NCBI GenBank assembly: GCA_910588655.1 | Contig: CAJUPJ010000015.1 | Coordinates: 18,385 to 82,384, forward strand | Length of the DNA: 64,000 nucleotides | DNA from: an uncultured Lachnospiraceae bacterium | Lineage (GTDB): Bacteria > Bacillota > Clostridia > Lachnospirales > Lachnospiraceae | Reading direction: 5' to 3' | Shown here: positions 9,661 to 16,193 of the stretch, piece by piece | How positions within the stretch are numbered: the stretch's first letter is position 1 | How the letters are laid out: each line of letters begins with the position of its first letter | Translations under genes and position numbers: made by a program | The notes under the pieces: model-generated | The model's input: the letters and a program-made list of their open reading frames with translations, nothing else | Databases searched by the model: none | Told to the model about the DNA's origin: nothing

Positions 9661-10150
9661 TTACAGTTATCTTTTGTTTGTAACGGACGCAGGGTTTCCA
9701 GTGTTCCCTGTCAGAATTACAGAAAAACAGGAGGATAACTTGAAATTATGGAGGGACGTAAGATGATTCAGACATACGGAAATTTCCTGGCATTATATAC
9801 ATACAAATGGTAACTATTCCACTGTTTAATAAGTGGCTTGCAGAATAATCCTTGCTTCTCCCAATAATTTGCAGTTATCTTATTGTTCTGGGTTTTAGTA
9901 TAAATTTGTTGGTTTATAATGGCAGGTTTCGTGTGCCATGATGCCAGCAATATTCCGTTAAAGGGGTACTTTAAGCCCGCCGGCATTTAAGCCAGATATT
10001 TAATGTTCCGGAATAAACGTCAGTTTATTTTGGAACATTAAATACCTGGCTTTATGTGCCGCTGCGTGGCTTACCGTAGCGGAAGCGTACCCCTGTACGG
10101 AATATTCTGGCTCTGGCACAGAACCGTCCAGCAACCAACCCTTACAAAAA
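9661..10150. repeat. Mosaic palindromic repeat, copy A2, with spacer module C
   Basis: It begins with a left-end block (TTACAGTTATCTTTTG, ACGGACGCAGGGTTT). A roughly 125-bp module then ends in GAATAATCC (about 9745-9850). A second left end follows (TTTGCAGTTATCTTATTG, from 9868) and a long palindromic A copy. That copy contains ATTCCGTTAAAGGGGTAC, the inner hairpin TTAATGTTCC...GGAACATTAAAT, then CCGTAGCGGAAGCGTACCCC and GGAATATTCTGGCTCTGGCAC. The right terminus is eroded and runs into a gene remnant. No gene inside. Confidence 0.8.
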
Positions 10151-10567
10151 CACAAACACCAGATTGATTTAAACACAGGAAAAAGACTTGCATCCTATAA
10201 AAAATATGGAAACTGCAATCCTGAATGGATATATATACAGAAAAAAAACAATCTTGAAATCAAAAATATAGATGAAAATACAGCAATTACAATTAATAAT
10301 GTACAAGGTTCTCCACATGCACTTGATGTTAAAGGTAACTATATACTGCTTGGAAATCTTGAAAATGCAAATGACCCATATTACCTTTGCAATATGCTTG
10401 AAAAAACTTATATAAAAATTGATGCTTTAGAAGGAATGGGCAATACTGCTGGCATTTATCCCACAACAAACCAGGACAAAGTACTAATATCAGACGGAAA
10501 AGACGCATATATTATAGATACCTGCCAGGCATACAGATTGCCCATAACCTCATTAAGCAAGTCCTAA
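10136..10567 (+). pseudogene. 3' remnant of a beta-propeller-like gene
   Basis: An open frame runs to the stop at 10565-10567 but has no plausible start. Upstream it continues into the right arm of palindrome A2 and meets a stop at 10001. The peptide (beginning IDLNTGKRLASYKKYG, later NYILLGNLENANDPYY and VLISDGKDAYIIDT) has repeated short beta-strand blade patterns typical of WD40/TolB-like propellers. I infer a 5'-deleted gene, perhaps truncated when the repeat inserted. The last codons lie in a palindrome shared with the convergent acetyltransferase gene. Confidence 0.6.
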
Positions 10568-10608
10568 ACCCGCCACTTAAGAAGCGGGGAGCTTACTTAA
10601 TGAGGTTA
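10545..10608. terminator. Bidirectional terminator-like palindrome spanning two convergent gene ends
   Basis: Outer arms TAACCTCATTAAG (10545-10557) and CTTAATGAGGTTA (10596-10608) are perfectly complementary. The inner stem CCCGC/GCGGG lies at 10569-10573/10584-10588. It contains the C-terminal codons and stops of both the plus-strand remnant and the minus-strand acetyltransferase. Confidence 0.75.
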
Positions 10609-11218
10609 AATCTTCTGGACTTATAGCCCTGTCCTTATAATAATACTTTCTGTCATTTTCATTAACTTCACGCATAACCCTGCATGGATTACCTACAGCA
10701 ACAACATTTGGTGGTATATCCTTTGTTACTACGCTTCCAGCGCCTATAACTGCATTATCACCAATAGTAATACCTGGCACAATAATTACACCTGCACCAA
10801 TCCAGCAGTTCCTTCCAATATGGACTGGCATATTGTACTGGTAAAGCTTTTCACGCAATTCTGGCAATACAGGATGTCCTGCTGTAGCTATTGTTACATT
10901 CGGGCCAATCATCGTATAACTGCCAATATAAATATGCGTGTCATCCACACAGGTTAAATGGTAGTTTGCATAAACCATATCCCCGAAATGACAATGGTGT
11001 CCTCCAAAATTTGCATAAAAAGGCGCTTCAATATATACACCCTTGCCACAGCTTCCAAGCATTTCTTTAAGCATTGCTGCACGTTTTTCTGTTTCTGATG
11101 GTTTTGTAAGATTATATTCACATAATTTATCCTGGTAAATTACCTGTTCTTTTATAATATCCTCATCTCCTGGAAGATATAATTCCCCTGTATGCATTTT
11201 TTCCTTCATCTGGCTCAC
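10577..11218 (-). CDS. Maltose/galactoside-type O-acetyltransferase (hexapeptide repeat family)
   Basis: 213 aa. Transfers an acetyl group from acetyl-CoA to sugars; cytosolic trimer in the family. The helical N-terminal cap (MKEKMHTGELYLPGDED) and the left-handed beta-helix (ANFGGHHCHFGD, IGPNVTIATAGHP, IGRNCWIGAGVIIVPGITIG, GAGSVVTKDIPPNVVAVGNP) are those of Maa/LacA. The catalytic His is in TAGHP. The start is GTG at 11218, 8 nt after AGGAGG; the internal ATG at 11209 would be too far from it. Its 3' end forms half of the 10545-10608 palindrome. Last gene of the minus-strand run that begins with cobS, probably not cobalamin-related. Confidence 0.9.
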   Translation of the reverse strand: MSQMKEKMHTGELYLPGDEDIIKEQVIYQDKLCEYNLTKPSETEKRAAMLKEMLGSCGKGVYIEAPFYANFGGHHCHFGDMVYANYHLTCVDDTHIYIGSYTMIGPNVTIATAGHPVLPELREKLYQYNMPVHIGRNCWIGAGVIIVPGITIGDNAVIGAGSVVTKDIPPNVVAVGNPCRVMREVNENDRKYYYKDRAISPEDLTSLSKLPAS

Positions 11219-11254
11219 TCTCTATTCCTCCTGCCTCACATATTTCCCTTATTC

Positions 11255-12253
11255 TTAAAGTTCAATTACATCAAAAGTCCCTTTTACTGCATTATAAAAA
11301 TATACTTTTTTAGTCAATGTTTCTTCTGGTCCGAAGGCTTTGTCCACACTCTTTAAATTACGCAAAATATTCCTTGGCGGAACAGTACCTTCACAATGTA
11401 TCTCTGCTTCATGTATGCTTGTAAATGCAACATAATAACTGCCGCCTGCCATGCTTGCAATTTTTTCCTTAACACCAGGATAGAACATTGCAATAGCACC
11501 ATTTACCTGCTTAACCGTTGTTACAGAAGGCACACTAAGCTTTCCAAAAGACTTCATTTTACTTCCCAGTGCCATAAATGCACCTTTTTCATAAGGCGGA
11601 TTTAGGCGGTCAAATGGTGATATATACATTCTTGGCGGGGCAAGGACATAAGTATTAGTAAGCGCTGCTTCCCACACCTCATCAATATCCCTGTTCCATT
11701 TTTCAAAAATCCCCTTATTAACCTTACTTGTACCAAGCCCCTGTTCTTCATTCTCATAAATAACTATATATAATACAAGGGCAATATCCCCAATTTTCTT
11801 ATATACTGCTTCTTTTAAATTATATTTATGGTTTGTAAAATTCAACGGGCGTATAATCAGTTTCTCTTTAACAGCTTCATAATTTTCCATAAGCTGCAGG
11901 ACACCTGCCCCGGTTATCTGGTTACATACATCAATATTAGTTTTTACATAATTCCATACAGTTTCCCAGCCCTTTATATTAAAATCATTATATAAACTCT
12001 TAAGCTCAAAACGGCACTGGCTGGCAGTACCACCCTCACGCCCTATATCCAGTGTCATAAAATCACCAATTAAAGCATCAGATTCTGTTTTATGGTATCT
12101 GATATTGGTATTCCTTATAAACTCCTGGTCTTCCTTATTATCTGATGCAGTAAAGCCATCATCATAAAACCGGACATTATCAGATGACAATCCCCATTCA
12201 CTCTTACGTACAATCTGTTCCATCAGTTCATCCTTAAATTCACTGTATGTCAT
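11255..12253 (-). CDS. DUF5688-like protein
   Basis: 332 aa, cytosolic, no signal peptide. The layout (N-terminal MTYSEFKDELMEQIV; central GAGVLQLMENYEAVKEKLII; DIALVLYIVIYENEEQG; FEKWNRDIDEVWEAALTNT) matches the DUF5688 family that is abundant in Lachnospiraceae and usually present in several copies per genome. No function is established for the family, and I see no catalytic signature. It sits between KptA and the acetyltransferase in the same orientation and may belong to the same transcript. Confidence 0.7.
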   Translation of the reverse strand: MTYSEFKDELMEQIVRKSEWGLSSDNVRFYDDGFTASDNKEDQEFIRNTNIRYHKTESDALIGDFMTLDIGREGGTASQCRFELKSLYNDFNIKGWETVWNYVKTNIDVCNQITGAGVLQLMENYEAVKEKLIIRPLNFTNHKYNLKEAVYKKIGDIALVLYIVIYENEEQGLGTSKVNKGIFEKWNRDIDEVWEAALTNTYVLAPPRMYISPFDRLNPPYEKGAFMALGSKMKSFGKLSVPSVTTVKQVNGAIAMFYPGVKEKIASMAGGSYYVAFTSIHEAEIHCEGTVPPRNILRNLKSVDKAFGPEETLTKKVYFYNAVKGTFDVIEL

Positions 12254-12298
12254 AATAATACTTCAGCTCCTCTCTTTACTATATATTGTGCACAGTTT

Positions 12299-12865
12299 TT
12301 AAAGTTCCTCTAAATACTTGCTTTCTACACTCTTTACAAGCCAGACATTATTCTCTGATAAGTAAAACTTAATGCCATTTCTGTACATTTCACCACTATG
12401 TACCTTTAAAATAACAGGTTTGCCATGCCTTTTTCCAACTATTTCTGCAGTCTTTGCATCACTGGATAAATGCACATATAACCTGCCCATAGGTTTTAAA
12501 CCTTCTTTACTAATACCTGGAAGAAACCTGCCAGCAGTACCATGGTATAAAACTTCTGGCGGTTCTTTTTCCAGAAGCTCCACATCAACATTAATACTAT
12601 GCCCCTGGTTTGCACGTATCTGCGTTTTATCATTATTAAAACTATAACGTCCCTTTTTATCAGTGCGTACAATCTCTTCTAAAATTTCCATGTTTATCTG
12701 GCTGCCAGCCTTGCCCATTCCCGCAATTAACTCCTGTACATCTGCCCACCCATGCTGGTCCAGCTTAATACCTATAGCACCAGGATTGTGCCTTAATATT
12801 AAGCTGATAAATTTACTTGTTTTATCATATTTTCCACTACTTTTATTACCATTATTCCTGCCCAT
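12299..12865 (-). CDS. kptA: RNA 2'-phosphotransferase KptA/Tpt1 family
   Basis: 188 aa. In yeast Tpt1 removes the 2'-phosphate left at tRNA splice junctions using NAD+; bacterial homologues have the activity, but their physiological substrate is unsettled. Visible conserved elements are SLILRHNPG (R25, H26), DQHGWADVQELI, RANQGHS (R84, H89), LYHGT (H108) and VHLSSD. The frame could open further upstream at 12895 inside cbiB, but the ATG at 12865 has GGAGG 5 nt before it, so I use that. It follows cbiB by 16 bp, which places it at the tail of the cobalamin operon. Confidence 0.9.
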   Translation of the reverse strand: MGRNNGNKSSGKYDKTSKFISLILRHNPGAIGIKLDQHGWADVQELIAGMGKAGSQINMEILEEIVRTDKKGRYSFNNDKTQIRANQGHSINVDVELLEKEPPEVLYHGTAGRFLPGISKEGLKPMGRLYVHLSSDAKTAEIVGKRHGKPVILKVHSGEMYRNGIKFYLSENNVWLVKSVESKYLEEL

Positions 12866-12881
12866 GCTTACCTCCAGTAAT

Positions 12882-13862
12882 TCAATTAATAGCAAAATAT
12901 ACGCCCAGTCTTAACACAATTATAAAAACTACCATTAAAAACTCCATACAATACATAAGCTTATTTGCCTTATGTATACCGCAAGGCTCTATATCCCGTA
13001 AAGCATCACCTATAGATGGCTTTTTAACAAGTTTTCCAAAATAATAAGCATCACCAAGAAGTTCTATGCCAAGAGCCCCCGCACATGCCGCCTCTGTCTG
13101 CCCGGCATTAGGGCTTGTGCTTTTATACCTGTCACGTAAAAAAATCTTCCATGCATTTGCTGCATCATACCCCAGAATAAAAGCTGATACAACCATTAAA
13201 AGCGCCGATATCCTTGCAGGAATAAAATTTGCAATATCATCAAGCTTTGCTGCTGCCCTTCCAAAGTCAATATACTTTTCATTCTTATATCCTGCCATAC
13301 TGTCCATAGTATTAATGCCTTTATATAAAAAACCTGCCACAGCACCGCCAAATAACATATAAAACAATGGTGCAATTACACCATCAGAAGAATTTTCTGC
13401 AACTGTTTCAACAGCAGCTTTTGTAATGCCCTCTGCATCAAGGTTTGCTGTGTCCCTCCCTACAATCATGGAAACATTAAACCTTGCCTCTTCAATATTA
13501 TTGTTATACAGTGCAGTTTCAACCTTTGTGCTTTCTGTTTTAAGCGACTTTGCCGCAAGTATCTGCCAGCACATAATACCCTCAATCACAATTCCTGCCA
13601 CCAAATGCAGCCTGTACGCCAGATACAGTATACAGAACGGGACAGCTATACATGCACACTCCACAATAACAACCATAAAAATGCCATTTCTTCTTTTTTC
13701 CTTTGCACCACTATCCTGGCAAAGCAGCCTGTCCGTACAAAAAGATACCAGCTTTCCTATTGCAACTACTGGATGCGGTACAGTGCGCGGGTCTCCAAAA
13801 ATTAAATCAATTATATAGCCGGCAATAATACTTATCAATCCAGCAATACACATAAACTCCAT
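12882..13862 (-). CDS. cbiB: Adenosylcobinamide-phosphate synthase CbiB/CobD
   Basis: 326 aa integral membrane enzyme that attaches the aminopropanol arm to adenosylcobyrate in cobalamin synthesis. Family signatures are GYIIDLIFGDPRTVPHPV near the N-terminus, FNVSMIVGRDT, AVETVAENSSDGVIAPL and RDRYKSTSPNAGQTEAACAGAL. About five hydrophobic segments. AGAGG precedes the ATG. It lies between the CobC-like phosphatase and kptA on the same strand. The operon carries only late, nucleotide-loop steps, so this organism may salvage corrinoids or encode the ring pathway elsewhere. Confidence 0.95.
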   Translation of the reverse strand: MEFMCIAGLISIIAGYIIDLIFGDPRTVPHPVVAIGKLVSFCTDRLLCQDSGAKEKRRNGIFMVVIVECACIAVPFCILYLAYRLHLVAGIVIEGIMCWQILAAKSLKTESTKVETALYNNNIEEARFNVSMIVGRDTANLDAEGITKAAVETVAENSSDGVIAPLFYMLFGGAVAGFLYKGINTMDSMAGYKNEKYIDFGRAAAKLDDIANFIPARISALLMVVSAFILGYDAANAWKIFLRDRYKSTSPNAGQTEAACAGALGIELLGDAYYFGKLVKKPSIGDALRDIEPCGIHKANKLMYCMEFLMVVFIIVLRLGVYFAIN

Positions 13863-13880
13863 AAATATACCTCTTTAATA

Positions 13881-14519
13881 TCAGAAATTTTTATATGAAT
13901 TAAAAACAAACCCATTCCTGGTATTTTCCACACCTTCCCGATAACATATATCCAGGCTGCATATATAGCCATGTCCATTGCTGCACTGGTAATTAAAATA
14001 ACTCCCCCTGCCTTCTCCTGCATATGCTTCCATTATAGACATTATAGTACCACCATGTACTACAAACGGAACAGCCGCATTTTCATTTAATACACCATCC
14101 TGTACAAGCCCCTGGCATATTAATAAAGCTTCCTTAAAACCTGAAATACACCTTTCCGAAAATACCTGCCTGTCCTCACCGCCTGGAAACTTTCCCCTGC
14201 CGCCACTGTCAATCCATTTCTGGTATTCAATATCCCCATTAAGTTCAATATAGTTTTTTCCCTCAAACCTTCCAAAATCTATCTCCCTGAACCCGTCAAT
14301 TATATACAGCCTTTTATCTGGATAAATTATATCTGCTGTCTGTATACACCTTTTCATCGGGCTGGCAAAAACAATACCAGCTTTTGGATAAATATTCCTG
14401 TATAAATTATCCTTAAGCCCGTTAATTCCTTCCTTGCACAGCTCTTCATCAGTAGAACCAATATAACGGGACTGCAAGTTTCCACCCGTCCTGCCATGCC
14501 TTATAAAAACAAACTCCAT
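13881..14519 (-). CDS. Histidine phosphatase, probable alpha-ribazole phosphatase (CobC-like)
   Basis: 212 aa. The N-terminal RHG motif (FIRHGRTGGNLQSRYIGSTD), ASPMKRCIQTADII, the acidic residue in FREIDFGRFEGKNY and the second catalytic His in FVVHGGT are those of the phosphoglycerate-mutase-like phosphatases. By context it removes phosphate from alpha-ribazole-5'-phosphate (or from cobalamin phosphate) next to CobS. The start overlaps the CobU-like stop by one base (TAATG), a sign of translational coupling. A general phosphatase cannot be excluded, but the operon makes CobC likely. Confidence 0.85.
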   Translation of the reverse strand: MEFVFIRHGRTGGNLQSRYIGSTDEELCKEGINGLKDNLYRNIYPKAGIVFASPMKRCIQTADIIYPDKRLYIIDGFREIDFGRFEGKNYIELNGDIEYQKWIDSGGRGKFPGGEDRQVFSERCISGFKEALLICQGLVQDGVLNENAAVPFVVHGGTIMSIMEAYAGEGRGSYFNYQCSNGHGYICSLDICYREGVENTRNGFVFNSYKNF

Positions 14520-14902
14520 TACTTAATAACCTGTCCCATTCCGCATATTATCCTTTCAACATGCTTTGCATTACTGGCAAGCCTGCACATAACCCTTCCA
14601 TGCAGCTCACGCCATTTCCTTTCTTCCCTGTCCAATGGTACTATTCCACATCCCACCTGGTCAGTTATTATAATTATATCGTCCCTTGTTCTAATTAGTA
14701 TTTCTGCAAAACTATTAACCTCCTCTGGTTTATCTGCATAATTCCTTACAAACTCATGGAAATGGTTAATAACCTTATACCCGCCCATGCTGGCAGCTGG
14801 ATTAAGGACTGCCCCTTCCAGTACATTTTCTTTACCATAGCCCTTCTTTGCCAGGACATACTCAAGCTTACCCTGGAAAGCCCCTCCTGTATATACTTCC
14901 AT
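14519..14902 (-). CDS. Short CobU-like adenosylcobinamide kinase/guanylyltransferase
   Basis: 127 aa against about 180 for classical CobU. The N-terminus has a degenerate P-loop (G6-GAFQG-K12-L13 where CobU has GGxxSGKS). The C-terminal half (ITDQVGCGIVPLDREERKW, then MCRLASNAKHVERIICG) is clearly CobU-like. The guanylylation motif with the active-site His (HRxxRP) is absent. I place the start at the ATG at 14902, 6 nt after GGAGG; a longer frame to 14941 would overlap cobS. The activity is uncertain: it may be kinase only, or need a separate guanylyltransferase. Confidence 0.75.
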   Translation of the reverse strand: MEVYTGGAFQGKLEYVLAKKGYGKENVLEGAVLNPAASMGGYKVINHFHEFVRNYADKPEEVNSFAEILIRTRDDIIIITDQVGCGIVPLDREERKWRELHGRVMCRLASNAKHVERIICGMGQVIK

Positions 14903-14915
14903 TTCAAGCCTCCAT

Positions 14916-15677
14916 TTATAGTATAATACACATTCCTGCACAAGTTACTGCCCCTGCCATTTCACACAGGCATAAAAACCACCCTGCCAGGTCGCCTGTA
15001 ATACCCCCAAACTCTTTATAAGACTTATACCTGTAATATAAAAATACAGCAAGCATGCTGCAAATTAAAATAACAGCCTTAAACCCATAAAAACAAAACA
15101 TAACCACTGCCATTACTAAAAATTCCGCAACAAGCGCGGCACATACTATATTTCTATTAGCAACTTTAGAAAATGAATAAAGCATCCCTTCCTTTTTTGC
15201 ACCTTTAAACATCACAACAGAAAAACCACTAAGAATTCTTGAAAATACAAATGTACATGCAAACAAAGGGCTTATATTATAATTAATTTCTGGCAATGCA
15301 CCTGCATAGACCAGAATGTATACCAGAAACATAATAACTGCAAATGCACCAATATGTGCATCTTTTAATATCTCTAACTTCTTATCCCTTGGCTGGTACG
15401 AATGCAGCGCATCCATTGTATCCATATACCCGTCAATATGTATACCACCAGTAATAAGAATATTTAAAACAATTACTGCTGCTGCCCTTGCCATGTTTCC
15501 AATACCCAGTTTAGCACAAATCCAGAGCCAGCCCCAGGAAGCAGCCCCCAGAAACAGACCCACAAATGGGAAAAAACAAATGGAATACTCCATATCCTTC
15601 TCCTTCCATTCAAAATAAGGAACTGGAAGTTTTGAATAAGTCCCAAATGCTATAAAACATGCCTTTATTACTGGCAT
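14916..15677 (-). CDS. cobS: Adenosylcobinamide-GDP ribazoletransferase CobS
   Basis: 253 aa membrane enzyme that joins adenosylcobinamide-GDP to alpha-ribazole, the last assembly step of the cobalamin lower loop. Visible signatures: FGTYSKLPVP near the N-terminus, the acidic motif GGIHIDGYMDTMDAL, and LEILKDAHIGAFAVI. About six hydrophobic segments. GGGAGG lies 8 nt before the ATG. First gene of the minus-strand cob cluster. A TATAAT-like -10 lies about 50 bp upstream, and palindrome A3 lies just beyond. I see no B12-box or cobalamin riboswitch in the space upstream. Confidence 0.93.
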   Translation of the reverse strand: MPVIKACFIAFGTYSKLPVPYFEWKEKDMEYSICFFPFVGLFLGAASWGWLWICAKLGIGNMARAAAVIVLNILITGGIHIDGYMDTMDALHSYQPRDKKLEILKDAHIGAFAVIMFLVYILVYAGALPEINYNISPLFACTFVFSRILSGFSVVMFKGAKKEGMLYSFSKVANRNIVCAALVAEFLVMAVVMFCFYGFKAVILICSMLAVFLYYRYKSYKEFGGITGDLAGWFLCLCEMAGAVTCAGMCIIL

Positions 15678-15743
15678 AAAACATGCCTCCCGTCTAAAAA
15701 GCCAAAATATAATGGTTTGATTATATCATTTCCGTATATATAT

Positions 15744-15956
15744 TTCCAGTTATTTTGTGTTTTGTGATATGGTGCAGGAACGCAGGGTTCTTAATGTGTT
15801 CCACTAAATTATCCCACAACAGAAAAGCATGCCGCAGACATGGCTTTTGCACGCATTCCGCTACGTTAGCCCACGCAGCGGCACATAAAGCCTGCTGTTT
15901 ACTGGCACAATTCCAAAAAACAAGACATAAAAATAAAATAAATATTGTAACCGGAA
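15744..15956. repeat. Degenerate palindromic repeat, copy A3
   Basis: Left end TTCCAGTTATTTTGTG and right end TAACCGGAAATTA mirror the ends of the other copies. The interior keeps ACGCAGGGTTCTTAATG, ATTCCGCTACGTTAGCC and the block GCAGCGGCACATAAAGCC, but the arms are more diverged than in copy A1. It occupies most of the intergenic space between cobS (minus) and the UvrA-like gene (plus). No gene inside. Confidence 0.7.
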
Positions 15957-16049
15957 ATTATATTGGTGGGGGAAGGTGATTTAGACGGACGGACAATCCA
16001 TTACAGCGAAAACAACAAATAACAAAATTATACGTAATGAAAAATATTA

Positions 16050-16078
16050 TTGTGAAGTATCAAAAGATGTGTTATAAT
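16050..16078 (+). promoter_or_regulatory. Promoter of the UvrA-like gene
   Basis: TTGTGA (16050-16055), 17-bp spacer, TATAAT (16073-16078). Transcription would start near 16085, giving a leader of about 110 nt before the ATG at 16194. Confidence 0.7.
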
Positions 16079-16087
16079 CCCAAAAGA

Positions 16088-16193
16088 GCAATCGTGTTGC
16101 AGGGTGGTATTGCTATCCTATTTTAATGGCCAGCCCCTTGTAGGCGGTTGCTTTCTTATTTGTGTCTATAATATTACAATGTAAAGGGGAGCT
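16088..16193 (+). promoter_or_regulatory. Structured 5' leader with possible uORF and anti-SD pairing
   Basis: The leader contains AGCCCCTT (16132-16139), which can pair with the ribosome-binding site AAGGGGAGCT (16184-16193) with one bulged A. The same stretch lies inside a five-codon frame, ATG at 16126 to TAG at 16143 (M-A-S-P-L). GCAATC (from 16088) can pair with GGTTGC (about 16146). This is the layout of ribosome-stalling or attenuation leaders that control antibiotic-responsive genes. The uORF has no good ribosome-binding site, so regulation is inference. Confidence 0.45.

Noticed and set aside
15678..16000. Possible cobalamin riboswitch upstream of cobS.
   Set aside because: No B12-box-like conserved segment is present; the space is taken up by palindromic repeat A3.
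16101..16120. AGGGTGGTATTGCTATCCT in the UvrA-like leader resembles the T-box motif AGGGTGGnACCGCG.
   Set aside because: The promoter lies only about 25 nt upstream, leaving no room for a T-box stem I with specifier loop, and the ACCGCG half is not conserved; the downstream gene is not an amino-acid gene.
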